From contig CAKTQP010000021.1 in assembly GCA_934597165.1 (NCBI GenBank), forward strand, positions 1 through 34,657: a stretch of 34,657 bases of DNA, in the 5' to 3' direction. The translations under genes were made by a program, and so were the position numbers. Source of the stretch: an uncultured Oscillospiraceae bacterium. Lineage in GTDB: Bacteria > Bacillota > Clostridia > Oscillospirales > Oscillospiraceae. Below the pieces are notes generated by a model. That model was given only the letters and a program-made list of their open reading frames with translations. It was not told the DNA's origin and ran no database searches. Below, in pieces: positions 13,492 to 20,354 of this stretch (positions are counted from its first letter, which is position 1; each line of letters starts with the position of its first letter).

Positions 13492-15003
13492 TTAGGACAA
13501 GCTCCGCTGATCCACCAGCTTCACCGTCACTTCGCCGATCTCTTTGTACTCCACCTGGGTCACTTCCTTCTCCCCCTGGGCACTGCTGTCCCCGGCGGAA
13601 GCGGAGGTGTCTCCGGTGTCTTTCTGGTCCTTGATGGGGGTCTTGGGGCGGCTGACCGTCAGGGTCAGGGTCTTGCCGATGGGGAAATCGGCGATGTACT
13701 CCTTGAACGCCTGCACCGTCTCAAAATGCTTCCCGTCGATGGCGGTGATGACGTCATCCACCTGGATGCCCTGAGCCGCGCAGTCCGATTTGGCGTTCAC
13801 CTTGGCCACCACCAGACCCGCCTTGAGGCCGGTCTTCTTGGCCGCCTTCTCGTCCAGCCCGTAGCAGGAGACCCCCAGCACCGGACGACTGATGCCGCCG
13901 TCAGTGGCCAGCTTCTCGATGATCTCCTTCACCGTACCACTGGGCACCGCGAATCCCAACCCCTCTACCGTGGTGGAGGCGGACACCATCTTCATATTGT
14001 TGATGCCGATGACCTGGCCGTAGATGTTCATCAGCGGCCCGCCGGAGTTGCCCGAGTTCAGGGCGGCGGTGGTCTGGATGAGGGTCATAGAGTAACCGTT
14101 CAGGGTCACGTCCCGGTTGATGCCGGAGATGATGCCGTTGGTGAGCGTCCCGTGGAAGGTGACCCCCAAGGGGTCGCCGATGGCCAGGGCTTCGTCCCCC
14201 ACCTGCAATTCCTCATCCTGGCCAAACTGCGCCGGAGTCAGCCCCGTGGCGTCGATCTTGAGCAGCGCCAGGTCGGTCTGAGGATCGCTGCCCACCAGCT
14301 GAGCGGTGTAGCTCTTCCCGTCGTTGATGGTCACCTCTGCCGACGCCTGGTCGTCAATGACGTGGGCACAGGTGATGATGTACCCGTTTTCCGTGAGCAC
14401 CACCCCGGAGCCGGAGCCAGCCCCGTCCCGATTCTCCACTGCGATGCTGACGGTGGACGGCAGGCACTGCTGGTACAGCTCCTGATAGCTCAGCGCCTTC
14501 TTGCCGATGGCGTTGTTCAGGGTCAGGGTCACGCCGGTGCGGTCACCGGTGTAGGCGGGCAGGGATTCGGTCTTCTCCTTGTCCTTGCTGTCATAGTTCC
14601 AGGCGTCGTCCCCACCCGAGGCGTCGGAGCGGTCGCTGAACCCGGAATCCTTCTGCTTTTTCGTCGCGCCGTCGCCATTGTAATGCCCCAGCAGGATGGC
14701 GCCGCAGACCATGGCGGACACCACCAAGATGATGAGCGCCAGCAGCAGCGTCCGCAGCTCGGGCGGTTTCCGGCGGCGTTTTTTCCGCTTCTGAGGGGGC
14801 TTTCTGGGCGGTCTGGGGGGCTTGGGCGGTTCCGGCGGCACCTGCTTCCAACGCATGGTCTCCGCCTGCACCCGTTCTTCCTCCGTCTGCGCCGCCAGTT
14901 CCTCCGGCGACAGCCGCACATCCGCTTCCGTCACCGGCTCCAGCCGCGCCTCCTGCTCCGGCGGCACCGCTGGGAACATCCCCTGTTTGTTCTCTTCTAT
15001 CAT
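13492..15003 (-). CDS. htrA: Membrane-anchored HtrA/DegP-type serine protease with PDZ domain
   Basis: Envelope quality-control protease, 503 aa. A cytoplasmic N-terminus (1-83) ends in a proline-rich then strongly basic stretch, and one membrane helix (about 84-106) anchors the protein with the protease outside. The trypsin-like domain (about 165-365) has the triad His214 (CAHVID), Asp244 (PQTDLALL) and Ser320 (NSGNSGGPL). One PDZ domain follows (about 375-452). A Ser/Asp-rich linker and a short extra strand (about 455-503) close the protein; this tail is longer than in minimal HtrAs. GGAGGAAT precedes the ATG. It starts 13 bp after the kinase gene, so it is probably controlled by the kinase/regulator pair in the same operon, as in CssRS-HtrA of Bacillus (analogy). 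Confidence 0.95.
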   Translation of the reverse strand: MIEENKQGMFPAVPPEQEARLEPVTEADVRLSPEELAAQTEEERVQAETMRWKQVPPEPPKPPRPPRKPPQKRKKRRRKPPELRTLLLALIILVVSAMVCGAILLGHYNGDGATKKQKDSGFSDRSDASGGDDAWNYDSKDKEKTESLPAYTGDRTGVTLTLNNAIGKKALSYQELYQQCLPSTVSIAVENRDGAGSGSGVVLTENGYIITCAHVIDDQASAEVTINDGKSYTAQLVGSDPQTDLALLKIDATGLTPAQFGQDEELQVGDEALAIGDPLGVTFHGTLTNGIISGINRDVTLNGYSMTLIQTTAALNSGNSGGPLMNIYGQVIGINNMKMVSASTTVEGLGFAVPSGTVKEIIEKLATDGGISRPVLGVSCYGLDEKAAKKTGLKAGLVVAKVNAKSDCAAQGIQVDDVITAIDGKHFETVQAFKEYIADFPIGKTLTLTVSRPKTPIKDQKDTGDTSASAGDSSAQGEKEVTQVEYKEIGEVTVKLVDQRSLS

Positions 15004-15016
15004 ACGATTCCTCCAC

Positions 15017-16465
15017 TCACTCCGCCAGGGTCAGGGTGAAGGTGAATTCGGTCACCCCGTTCTCACTGGTCACGGTGATGGTCTCTTTCAGGCTGTTCAG
15101 GATGGTCTTGACGATGTACAGACCCAAGCCCACCCCTTCTTTGTCCAGGCTCCGGGAACGGTCGCTCTTGTGGAACCGGTCAAAAATTTTATCCAGCTCG
15201 TCCGGCAGGATGGTCTCGCCGATGTTGCGCACGGACACATAGGCTTTCCGCCCCTTGGTCTGGATGCTCAGCCGGATGGCCGTCCCCCGGGTGGAGAACT
15301 TGATGGCGTTGTCCAGCAGGTTATAGCAGACCTGGGTCACCGAGTCCGGGTCCCCCCAGACGATGGTGGGGGTGTCCGGGAACTGGACGTCGATGTCCAG
15401 CCCGTGGCTGTTGATGCGCCCCTCCAGGCTGATCATCACCCGCGCCATGGTCTCCACGATGTCAAAGCGGAGCTGACAGCTGTTGGTGTTCTGATACTGA
15501 TCCTGAATGCGGCTGGAGTCCAAAATCCGCCGCACCATCCGGTTCATCCGCCGGGTCTCCGAGGAGATGACCCGCAGGGCATTCTCCTGCCGGTCAGGGG
15601 GGATGGTGCCGTCCAAAATGCCGTCGGCAAAGCCGGAAATGGTGGTCATGGGCGTCTTCAGCTCATGGGACAGGTTGGACACCAGCTCCTGCCGTCGGCT
15701 CTCGGTCTCCGCGATGGAGTCCGCCATGGAGTCGAAGGCGTTGGCCAGCTCGTCCAGCTCGTCGTGCCGACCCCGGTCGCCAATGCGCAGGTCGTACTCG
15801 CCCATGCCGAACCGCCGCACGATGTCCGCCATCTCTTTCAAAGGCTTCAGCTGCTGGAACCCGGCAAAGGTACAGGACAGGAAGGCAAAGCAGAGCACCA
15901 CCACGGCGGTGGCCAGGTAGATCATGGCCTGATCCCGCCACAGACCGGTCAGCCGGGTCATATCCGACATCAGGAACACTGCACCGCCTAAGGTATGTCC
16001 GTCAGACAGGTACAGGGGCATCCCCACCACAAATTTGGCCTTGTCATACACCCCCAGGTTGTCCGTGCCGGAGTAGCGTTTCTCCTGGATGACCTTTTGC
16101 AGGGTCTTGGCATCCACCCGCTTACCCGTCGGGTTCTCGGCGGTCTGGCTGTCGCTGACATACAGATACTGAATGGTGCCATCCGGTTGACAGAGCATCA
16201 GATCGTTGCCGGCGATCCCGGAGATGACACTCAAAAAGGCCAGATAGTCCTCGTCCTTCAGTTGGCTCTCCCCGTCCACCATCTGACTGGTGAGCTTGCT
16301 CACATATTCGCCCACTTCCTCCAGCGCCTGCTTCTTCTCCTGCACCGTGTACCGGTAGCTCAGATACATAAAGCCCGCACCCAGGATGGTGAAGGCCAGC
16401 AAGATCATGCTGGCGGTGACGATGAAATGCCGCCGGAAGAGGCTGTTGTTCTTCGCTGGTTTCAC
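15017..16465 (-). CDS. Membrane sensor histidine kinase
   Basis: Two-component sensor. The GTG at 16465 begins 1 nt after the regulator stop and gives 482 aa; a TTG at 16486 inside the regulator would add seven residues but lacks a site. Layout: membrane helix 1 (about 14-37), extracytoplasmic sensor of about 135 residues, membrane helix 2 (about 180-203), HAMP (to about 250), HisKA with NLSHELKTPMT and phospho-acceptor His267, then the ATPase domain with N box (about 382-390), F box FDRFHK and G box GVGLGLYI (444-451). It is encoded between its regulator and htrA, so envelope or secretion stress is a reasonable signal (inference). Confidence 0.93.
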   Translation of the reverse strand: MKPAKNNSLFRRHFIVTASMILLAFTILGAGFMYLSYRYTVQEKKQALEEVGEYVSKLTSQMVDGESQLKDEDYLAFLSVISGIAGNDLMLCQPDGTIQYLYVSDSQTAENPTGKRVDAKTLQKVIQEKRYSGTDNLGVYDKAKFVVGMPLYLSDGHTLGGAVFLMSDMTRLTGLWRDQAMIYLATAVVVLCFAFLSCTFAGFQQLKPLKEMADIVRRFGMGEYDLRIGDRGRHDELDELANAFDSMADSIAETESRRQELVSNLSHELKTPMTTISGFADGILDGTIPPDRQENALRVISSETRRMNRMVRRILDSSRIQDQYQNTNSCQLRFDIVETMARVMISLEGRINSHGLDIDVQFPDTPTIVWGDPDSVTQVCYNLLDNAIKFSTRGTAIRLSIQTKGRKAYVSVRNIGETILPDELDKIFDRFHKSDRSRSLDKEGVGLGLYIVKTILNSLKETITVTSENGVTEFTFTLTLAE

Positions 16466-16466
16466 G

Positions 16467-17153
16467 TTATTCGCCTGCCACTTCAAATTTATAGCCTACG
16501 CCCCACACGGTCTTGATGCTCCACTGGTCGGACACCCCTTCCAGCTTCTCCCGCAGGCGCTTGATGTGTACGTCCACCGTCCGGGAATCCCCGAAGTAGT
16601 CAAACCCCCACACCTCGTCCAGCAACTGATTCCGGGTAAAGACCCGGTTGGGCGAGGCGGCCAGATGATAGAGCAGCTCCATCTCCTTGGGCGGCGTGTC
16701 CACCCGCTTGCCGTCCACCAGCAGCTCGTAGGAGTCCATGTTGATGACCAGCTTGTCAAAGGTCAGCTTCTTCCGCCCGCCCTGGTCGCCGCCATAGCGA
16801 CGGAGGACAGCGTGGATGCGGGCCATGACCTCCTTCATCTCGAAGGGCTTCACGATATAGTCGTCCGCGCCCATCTCCAGGCCGGACACCTTGTCCTCCA
16901 GCTCGCCCTTGGCGGTCATCATGATGATAGGCGTCTTGTCCGTCTCCCGGATTTTCCGGCACACGCCCCAGCCGTCCAGCACGGGGAGCATGATGTCCAG
17001 CAGCACCAGATCCGGCGCGAAGCTGTGGAACAGGGTCACCCCCTGGCCGCCGTCTGATGCCACTTGGGTCTCGAAGCCCTCCTTCTCCAGATAGAGCTGG
17101 AGGAGCTGGGCGATATTGCTGTCATCTTCCACGATAAGTACTTTGATGGCCAT
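16467..17153 (-). CDS. OmpR/PhoB family response regulator
   Basis: DNA-binding partner of the downstream kinase, 228 aa. The receiver domain (1-118) has the acidic pair Asp10/Asp11, phospho-acceptor Asp53 (LLDIMLP), Thr in MMTAK and Lys in IVKPF. A winged-helix DNA-binding domain (about 130-226) ends with the family-typical RTVDVHIKRLREKL and TVWGVGYKF. AGAGGGATT precedes the ATG. First gene of a three-gene operon with the kinase and htrA; stop and kinase start are 1 nt apart, or overlap by 20 bp if the kinase uses TTG. Confidence 0.96.
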   Translation of the reverse strand: MAIKVLIVEDDSNIAQLLQLYLEKEGFETQVASDGGQGVTLFHSFAPDLVLLDIMLPVLDGWGVCRKIRETDKTPIIMMTAKGELEDKVSGLEMGADDYIVKPFEMKEVMARIHAVLRRYGGDQGGRKKLTFDKLVINMDSYELLVDGKRVDTPPKEMELLYHLAASPNRVFTRNQLLDEVWGFDYFGDSRTVDVHIKRLREKLEGVSDQWSIKTVWGVGYKFEVAGE

Positions 17154-17184
17154 GGAATCCCTCTTTTCTTTGATATTTCATCCG

Positions 17185-17198
17185 ATTATAACATTATA
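17185..17198 (-). promoter_or_regulatory. Possible -10 boxes of the regulator-kinase-htrA operon
   Basis: Two perfect TATAAT hexamers on the minus strand (17185-17190 and 17193-17198) lie 32-45 bp upstream of the response regulator ATG. I cannot find a convincing -35 at 17 bp for either, so activation by a regulator is possible. Confidence 0.4.
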
Positions 17199-17234
17199 GC
17201 ATCTGCCCACCCTGTTGGGTGAATATTCTGTAAA

Positions 17235-17984
17235 TCAAGCCCGGGACAGCATTTCATACCCTGCCGCCAGCACCCGCGCACACCGCACCGCAGCACCGCC
17301 CACAAAGCACCGCACCTGCCACACCTGCCGAGCAAGCTCCACCAGATAGCGGAACAGCTGCGCCGGCGTATCCCGCTCCTGCCGCTGGGCAAATTCCGCC
17401 GCCAACAGCAGCAGCGCCTTCTCCCCCTCCGTCCACGCCTGGGACACAGGGGCACTCCGTTCCGCCAGCTTTTGCAGCCGCTCCGCCGTGTACCGCACCA
17501 GCCACGCCGGGTTCCCAGCGTCCTGCCGAGCGGCCAGTTGGGGGGTGGGCGGTTTCTTTTGCGTGCGGCAGAGACAGCACCAGTCGCCGGGAAAAATCTC
17601 CGCCGGAAAAGCCGGGATTGGCGGCACCGGACGGGTCACCGGCGTCCCCACCTGGGCAGGTTCCCGCGCCGCAGCGTCATACCACTCCGCCGCAAACACC
17701 AGGTTCAAATACCCGCCAGTCGGAACCGCCTGGGAAAACCACGTCCCCGACAAGTCCACGCCCTCCGCCAGCGCCTGGGCGCAGACTTCCGCCGGCGTCT
17801 GCCCTTCCTTCGCCAACCGAAAGGGTGCCGGGGTTGCCAGATAGCCGTTGTGGACCCGCCAGGGGCCGGGTGCCAGGGTCTCCGCCTGACGGATGGTCGC
17901 GGTGAGCAAGTCCCCGCCGGAAAGACCAAAGGGAGCACAGCGTGCTCCCTGGTCAGCGTCATTGCGCCCCGTCCCGTGCTTCAC
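17235..17984 (-). CDS. ArgRS-like protein lacking the catalytic core (N-terminal domain plus DALR anticodon-binding domain)
   Basis: A 249-aa protein that resembles the two ends of arginyl-tRNA synthetase joined together. Residues about 26-103 look like the ArgRS N-terminal additional domain (HNGYLATPAPFRLAKEGQTP, then GGYLNLVF). A Pro-rich linker with Cys-Cys-x-Cys (136-139) follows. Residues about 157-249 look like the DALR helical domain (GNPAWLVRYTAERL, then LFRYLVELARQV and a final Arg-rich helix). No HIGH-like or KMSKS-like motif is present, so it cannot aminoacylate. The GTG overlaps the DUF1934 stop (GTGA) but has no clear site; TTG at 17909, after a hairpin at 17931-17950, is an alternative. 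In Bacillus the DUF1934 gene ywiB neighbours argS, so this may be an argS-derived gene at the ancestral place (inference). Confidence 0.65.
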   Translation of the reverse strand: MKHGTGRNDADQGARCAPFGLSGGDLLTATIRQAETLAPGPWRVHNGYLATPAPFRLAKEGQTPAEVCAQALAEGVDLSGTWFSQAVPTGGYLNLVFAAEWYDAAAREPAQVGTPVTRPVPPIPAFPAEIFPGDWCCLCRTQKKPPTPQLAARQDAGNPAWLVRYTAERLQKLAERSAPVSQAWTEGEKALLLLAAEFAQRQERDTPAQLFRYLVELARQVWQVRCFVGGAAVRCARVLAAGYEMLSRA

Positions 17985-18460
17985 TGCACCGGTGCCGGGG
18001 TCTGTTTGGCCACACCGCCCAGGGTGACGCTGCTGGACATCTCCTGGACTTCGATGTGGAATTCATTGCGGCCGGTAAAGGCGTGGTCGATCTCCAGGGC
18101 GTACTTGATGTCGATGACCCCGCCGGACTCACCCAGCGTGTTGGTCAGCTGTTCGGTGCGCACCCCCACGGACATATTGCCATAGGGGGTCTCGTAGACG
18201 GACAGATGCCGCCGCCCCTTCTCGAACACCATCTGCAAGCACACCGTGCCCATGCGCACCATGCTCACCTGCTCCGGATACACCTGGAAGCTGGTGATGG
18301 TGCCCTCCAGACCGGTCAGGGCGGTCTCCCGATAGGTCAGATGATAGCCGCCGCCCACCTGGGACAGCACACCCGGAGTGATCAGCTCCACCGGCTCCTG
18401 ATCCACGCCGTCCACCTTCTGTAATCCTGTGATGGAGATCATCACGTTCTTCTCTTCCAT
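17981..18460 (-). CDS. DUF1934 (YwiB-like) beta-barrel protein
   Basis: A 159-aa member of DUF1934, the YwiB-type small calycin-like beta-barrel family of unknown function. The sequence begins MEEKNVMISITGLQKVDG and is built of short alternating strands, with SQVGGGYHLTYRETALTG, FEKGRRHLSVYETPYGNMSVGV and an IDIKYALEIDH-type end. The start ATG at 18460 is preceded by AAGGAAGGG; longer frames upstream have no site and run into murI. It lies 59 bp after murI and overlaps the ArgRS-like gene by 4 bp. Confidence 0.88.
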   Translation of the reverse strand: MEEKNVMISITGLQKVDGVDQEPVELITPGVLSQVGGGYHLTYRETALTGLEGTITSFQVYPEQVSMVRMGTVCLQMVFEKGRRHLSVYETPYGNMSVGVRTEQLTNTLGESGGVIDIKYALEIDHAFTGRNEFHIEVQEMSSSVTLGGVAKQTPAPVQ

Positions 18461-18519
18461 GTGTTCCCTTCCTTTCGCTCTGTCATAGGAAACAGGTTCT
18501 ATCCTTTGTTCCGGACAGG

Positions 18520-19338
18520 TCACTCCCCGTCCAGACTCACCTGCTCCACCGGCTCCGTCACCGGCCGTCCCAAGAACCGGGAGGCCAGCACGCCAAAGCC
18601 CTCGGTGGAGTCGCTTACATACCAGCGGCACGCGCCCACTTGAGACGCCTCTGCCGCCAGATCATGCTCCTGTAAATACCCGCACAGCTGCTGCGCCACC
18701 GCAGCGCCGGAGTCGATCAAGGTCACATCCGTCCCCATAAAGTTCCGGATGACCTCCTTCAGCAACGGATAGTGTGTGCATCCCAGCACCAGGGTATCCA
18801 CCCCTTCCGCCTTCAGCGGCGCCAGATACTCCGCCGCCACCGTCTCGATGACCACGTCCCCCGGCTGCGTCCGGCCATTCTCCACCAGCGGCACGAACAG
18901 CGGACAGGCCAGAGCAGACACCTCCACCTCCGGCCGCAGTTGGTGGATGGCAGCCTGATAGGCGCCGGTGCGGATGGAGGCACGGGTGGCGATGAGGCCG
19001 ATCTTGCCGTTCCGGGTGGCGTCCACCGCCTGTTGAGCTGTAGGGTCTACCACGCCGAAAATGGGGAACCCCTCCGCCTCCGCCTGCAGGATGGGCAGCG
19101 CCGTGGTGGACACGGTGCCGCAGGCCACGACGATGGCTTTCAGGTCAAAGCTGCGCAAAAAGGCAACGTCCTGCTGTGCGTAGCGTATAATGGTATTCTG
19201 AGACCTGCCGCCGTAAGGCACACGGCCGGTGTCGCCGAAGTAGATGAGTTGTTCGTGGGGCAGCAGCGCCGCCAGCTCCCGCACAGCGGTCAGACCGCCC
19301 ATGCCGGAGTCGAAAACGCCGATGGGTCGATTGTCCAT
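18520..19338 (-). CDS. murI: Glutamate racemase
   Basis: Cofactor-independent racemase that makes D-glutamate for peptidoglycan. The 272-aa protein opens with IGVFDSGMGGLTAV (6-19, proton-relay Asp10) and has YFGDTGRVPYG (33-43). The two catalytic cysteines are Cys73 (VACGTVSTTAL) and Cys187 (VLGCTHYPLL). The first cysteine motif reads ACGT where ACNT is usual. The start ATG at 19338 follows AAAGGGAAT; eleven extra residues upstream have no site. The probable promoter is at 19750-19778, leaving a leader of about 400 nt that holds a family 1 and a family 2 repeat. DUF1934 and the ArgRS-like gene follow. Confidence 0.95.
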   Translation of the reverse strand: MDNRPIGVFDSGMGGLTAVRELAALLPHEQLIYFGDTGRVPYGGRSQNTIIRYAQQDVAFLRSFDLKAIVVACGTVSTTALPILQAEAEGFPIFGVVDPTAQQAVDATRNGKIGLIATRASIRTGAYQAAIHQLRPEVEVSALACPLFVPLVENGRTQPGDVVIETVAAEYLAPLKAEGVDTLVLGCTHYPLLKEVIRNFMGTDVTLIDSGAAVAQQLCGYLQEHDLAAEASQVGACRWYVSDSTEGFGVLASRFLGRPVTEPVEQVSLDGE

Positions 19339-19372
19339 GATTGTATTCCCTTTCAAGGCACTTGTGACCAAA

Positions 19373-19550
19373 GGTCAAGCCGCGCAGCGCCATTAAACTT
19401 CTTTTCGCTTCCTTTTACTTCATGGAAGAAAAGGAAGTGGGGTCCAGGGGCAAGGCCCCTGGTCGGCATCCGCAGATGCCGAAACTCTCTTAGCGTTCCA
19501 AAGCGCAGGAAGGGGTGAATTTTCGGCTCTGCCGAAAAGAGGGAGAACCC
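19373..19550 (-). repeat. Family 1 structured dispersed repeat, copy C (murI leader)
   Basis: Minus-strand copy upstream of murI. The CGGCATC/GATGCCG stem with TGCG loop (19464-19481), the CCAGGGGC/GCCCCTGG stem (19444-19462), the TTTTCGGC hairpin (19520-19538), the CTTCC stem (about 19400-19437) and the terminal GGCTTGACC (19373-19381) are all present. Of the first hairpin only the 3' arm GGGTTCTCCCTC is left here (19539-19550). A sequence like its 5' arm (GGGGAAACCCC) appears about 120 bp further on (19667-19677), beyond a family 2 element. Confidence 0.8.
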
Positions 19551-19599
19551 TTGGGATATGCCGGAATAAAACCATATTGTTTTACTCCTTCCCATACCG

Positions 19600-19669
19600 T
19601 CCCTCCGCCCGTCGACGGGCGAAGCCTACGCTACCAACGTGCCCCCGGCACGTTGGCTTAACGCTGCGG
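19600..19669 (-). repeat. Family 2 tandem-hairpin REP-like repeat, copy 3 (different stems)
   Basis: On the minus strand AGCGTTAAG (19657-19665) is followed by a perfect 10-bp hairpin with 3-nt loop (19647-19656/19634-19643), then one T, AGCGTAGGC (19624-19632) and a second hairpin (CGCCCG/CGGGCG, 19606-19621). Linkers, stem length, loop size and spacing equal copy 1, but neither stem shares sequence with copy 1. Confidence 0.75.
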
Positions 19670-19749
19670 GGTTTCCCCTGGCCACGCACAGCACGGCGCC
19701 CGAGCCTCCCATGCCTGCACTCTTCAATTTAACGTTTTCACGTTGCTTT

Positions 19750-19778
19750 ATCATATAATATAATCCCGCAGAATACAA
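19750..19778 (-). promoter_or_regulatory. Probable promoter of the murI operon
   Basis: On the minus strand -35 TTGTAT (19773-19778) and -10 TATGAT (19750-19755) are 17 bp apart. The region is AT-rich and divergent from the 19799 promoter. Transcription would start near 19743 and run about 400 nt through two repeats before the murI ATG. Confidence 0.5.
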
Positions 19779-19798
19779 GCGTTTCCCAAAGATTCCGT

Positions 19799-19826
19799 TT
19801 GACATTATGGAAAAATACAGTATACT
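19799..19826 (+). promoter_or_regulatory. Promoter of the 19897 gene
   Basis: Perfect -35 TTGACA (19799-19804) and -10 TATACT (19821-19826) with a 16-bp spacer, about 65 nt before the start codon. It is back to back with the probable murI promoter. Confidence 0.7.
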
Positions 19827-19896
19827 AAAGGTTCAGGGAGGTCCCACCTCCCACCTGCTCCCAATCACTTTCACACCTGGATAAAGGAGGGGAACT

Positions 19897-20313
19897 GTGA
19901 TGCAGATCGAATTGACAAAAAAGCAATACCGCCGCCTGCTGGACCTGGTCTATATCGGCAACTGGGTGCTCAACTCCACCCGTGGCAACGACCGGTTTTC
20001 AGACTACGATGAGGTGGAGGGACTGCTCTTTACCAAAGCACCTTCCGTCGGCATGTCCGAGCTGATCGACACTTGGCCAGGCGGGGCCTGTCCCAGCCAG
20101 GCGTACGTCACCGGCGGCATCCACGAGGCCATCGCGGAATACGAGGACGCCATGTTCTTCGACATTCTGGCGGAGGAACTGGCACGGCGGGACATGAACG
20201 ACGTGCCCATTGACGAGAGCAATTTTGACGAATTAGTGGCACGGGTGGAAGCGTACCTGGCAGAATTTGAACTGCATGGGACGGACAACGTGCAAGTGAC
20301 GACAGACGATTGA
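19897..20313 (+). CDS. Small acidic protein of unknown function
   Basis: I do not recognise a named domain. The product is 138 aa, soluble, acidic (pI clearly low from the many D/E) and probably helical, beginning MMQIELTKKQYRRLLDLVY. Features include a conserved-looking GNWVLNSTRGNDR, a Cys in GGACPSQAY and a helical C-terminal half ending in ELHGTDNVQVTTDD. AAAGGAGG (19883-19890) serves either the GTG at 19897 or the adjacent ATG at 19900. It has its own promoter and terminator, so it is a monocistronic gene and surely expressed. From memory, similar short proteins occur in other Oscillospiraceae, which I could not verify. Confidence 0.8.
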   Translation: MMQIELTKKQYRRLLDLVYIGNWVLNSTRGNDRFSDYDEVEGLLFTKAPSVGMSELIDTWPGGACPSQAYVTGGIHEAIAEYEDAMFFDILAEELARRDMNDVPIDESNFDELVARVEAYLAEFELHGTDNVQVTTDD

Positions 20314-20323
20314 TGGCTGTGAG

Positions 20324-20353
20324 AAAGGCGAACCCACTCAGGGTTCGCCTTTT
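20324..20353. terminator. Terminator between the 19897 gene and glgB
   Basis: A perfect 12-bp stem AAAGGCGAACCC/GGGTTCGCCTTT (20324-20335/20341-20352) with a 5-nt loop ACTCA, followed by T on the plus strand. It lies between two convergent genes and can serve both. Confidence 0.85.
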
Positions 20354-20354
20354 G

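Noticed and set aside
13483..15039. A 518-codon open frame opposite htrA
   Set aside because: HtrA on the minus strand has the full catalytic triad and PDZ; the opposite frame is His/Gly/Arg-rich without domain pattern.
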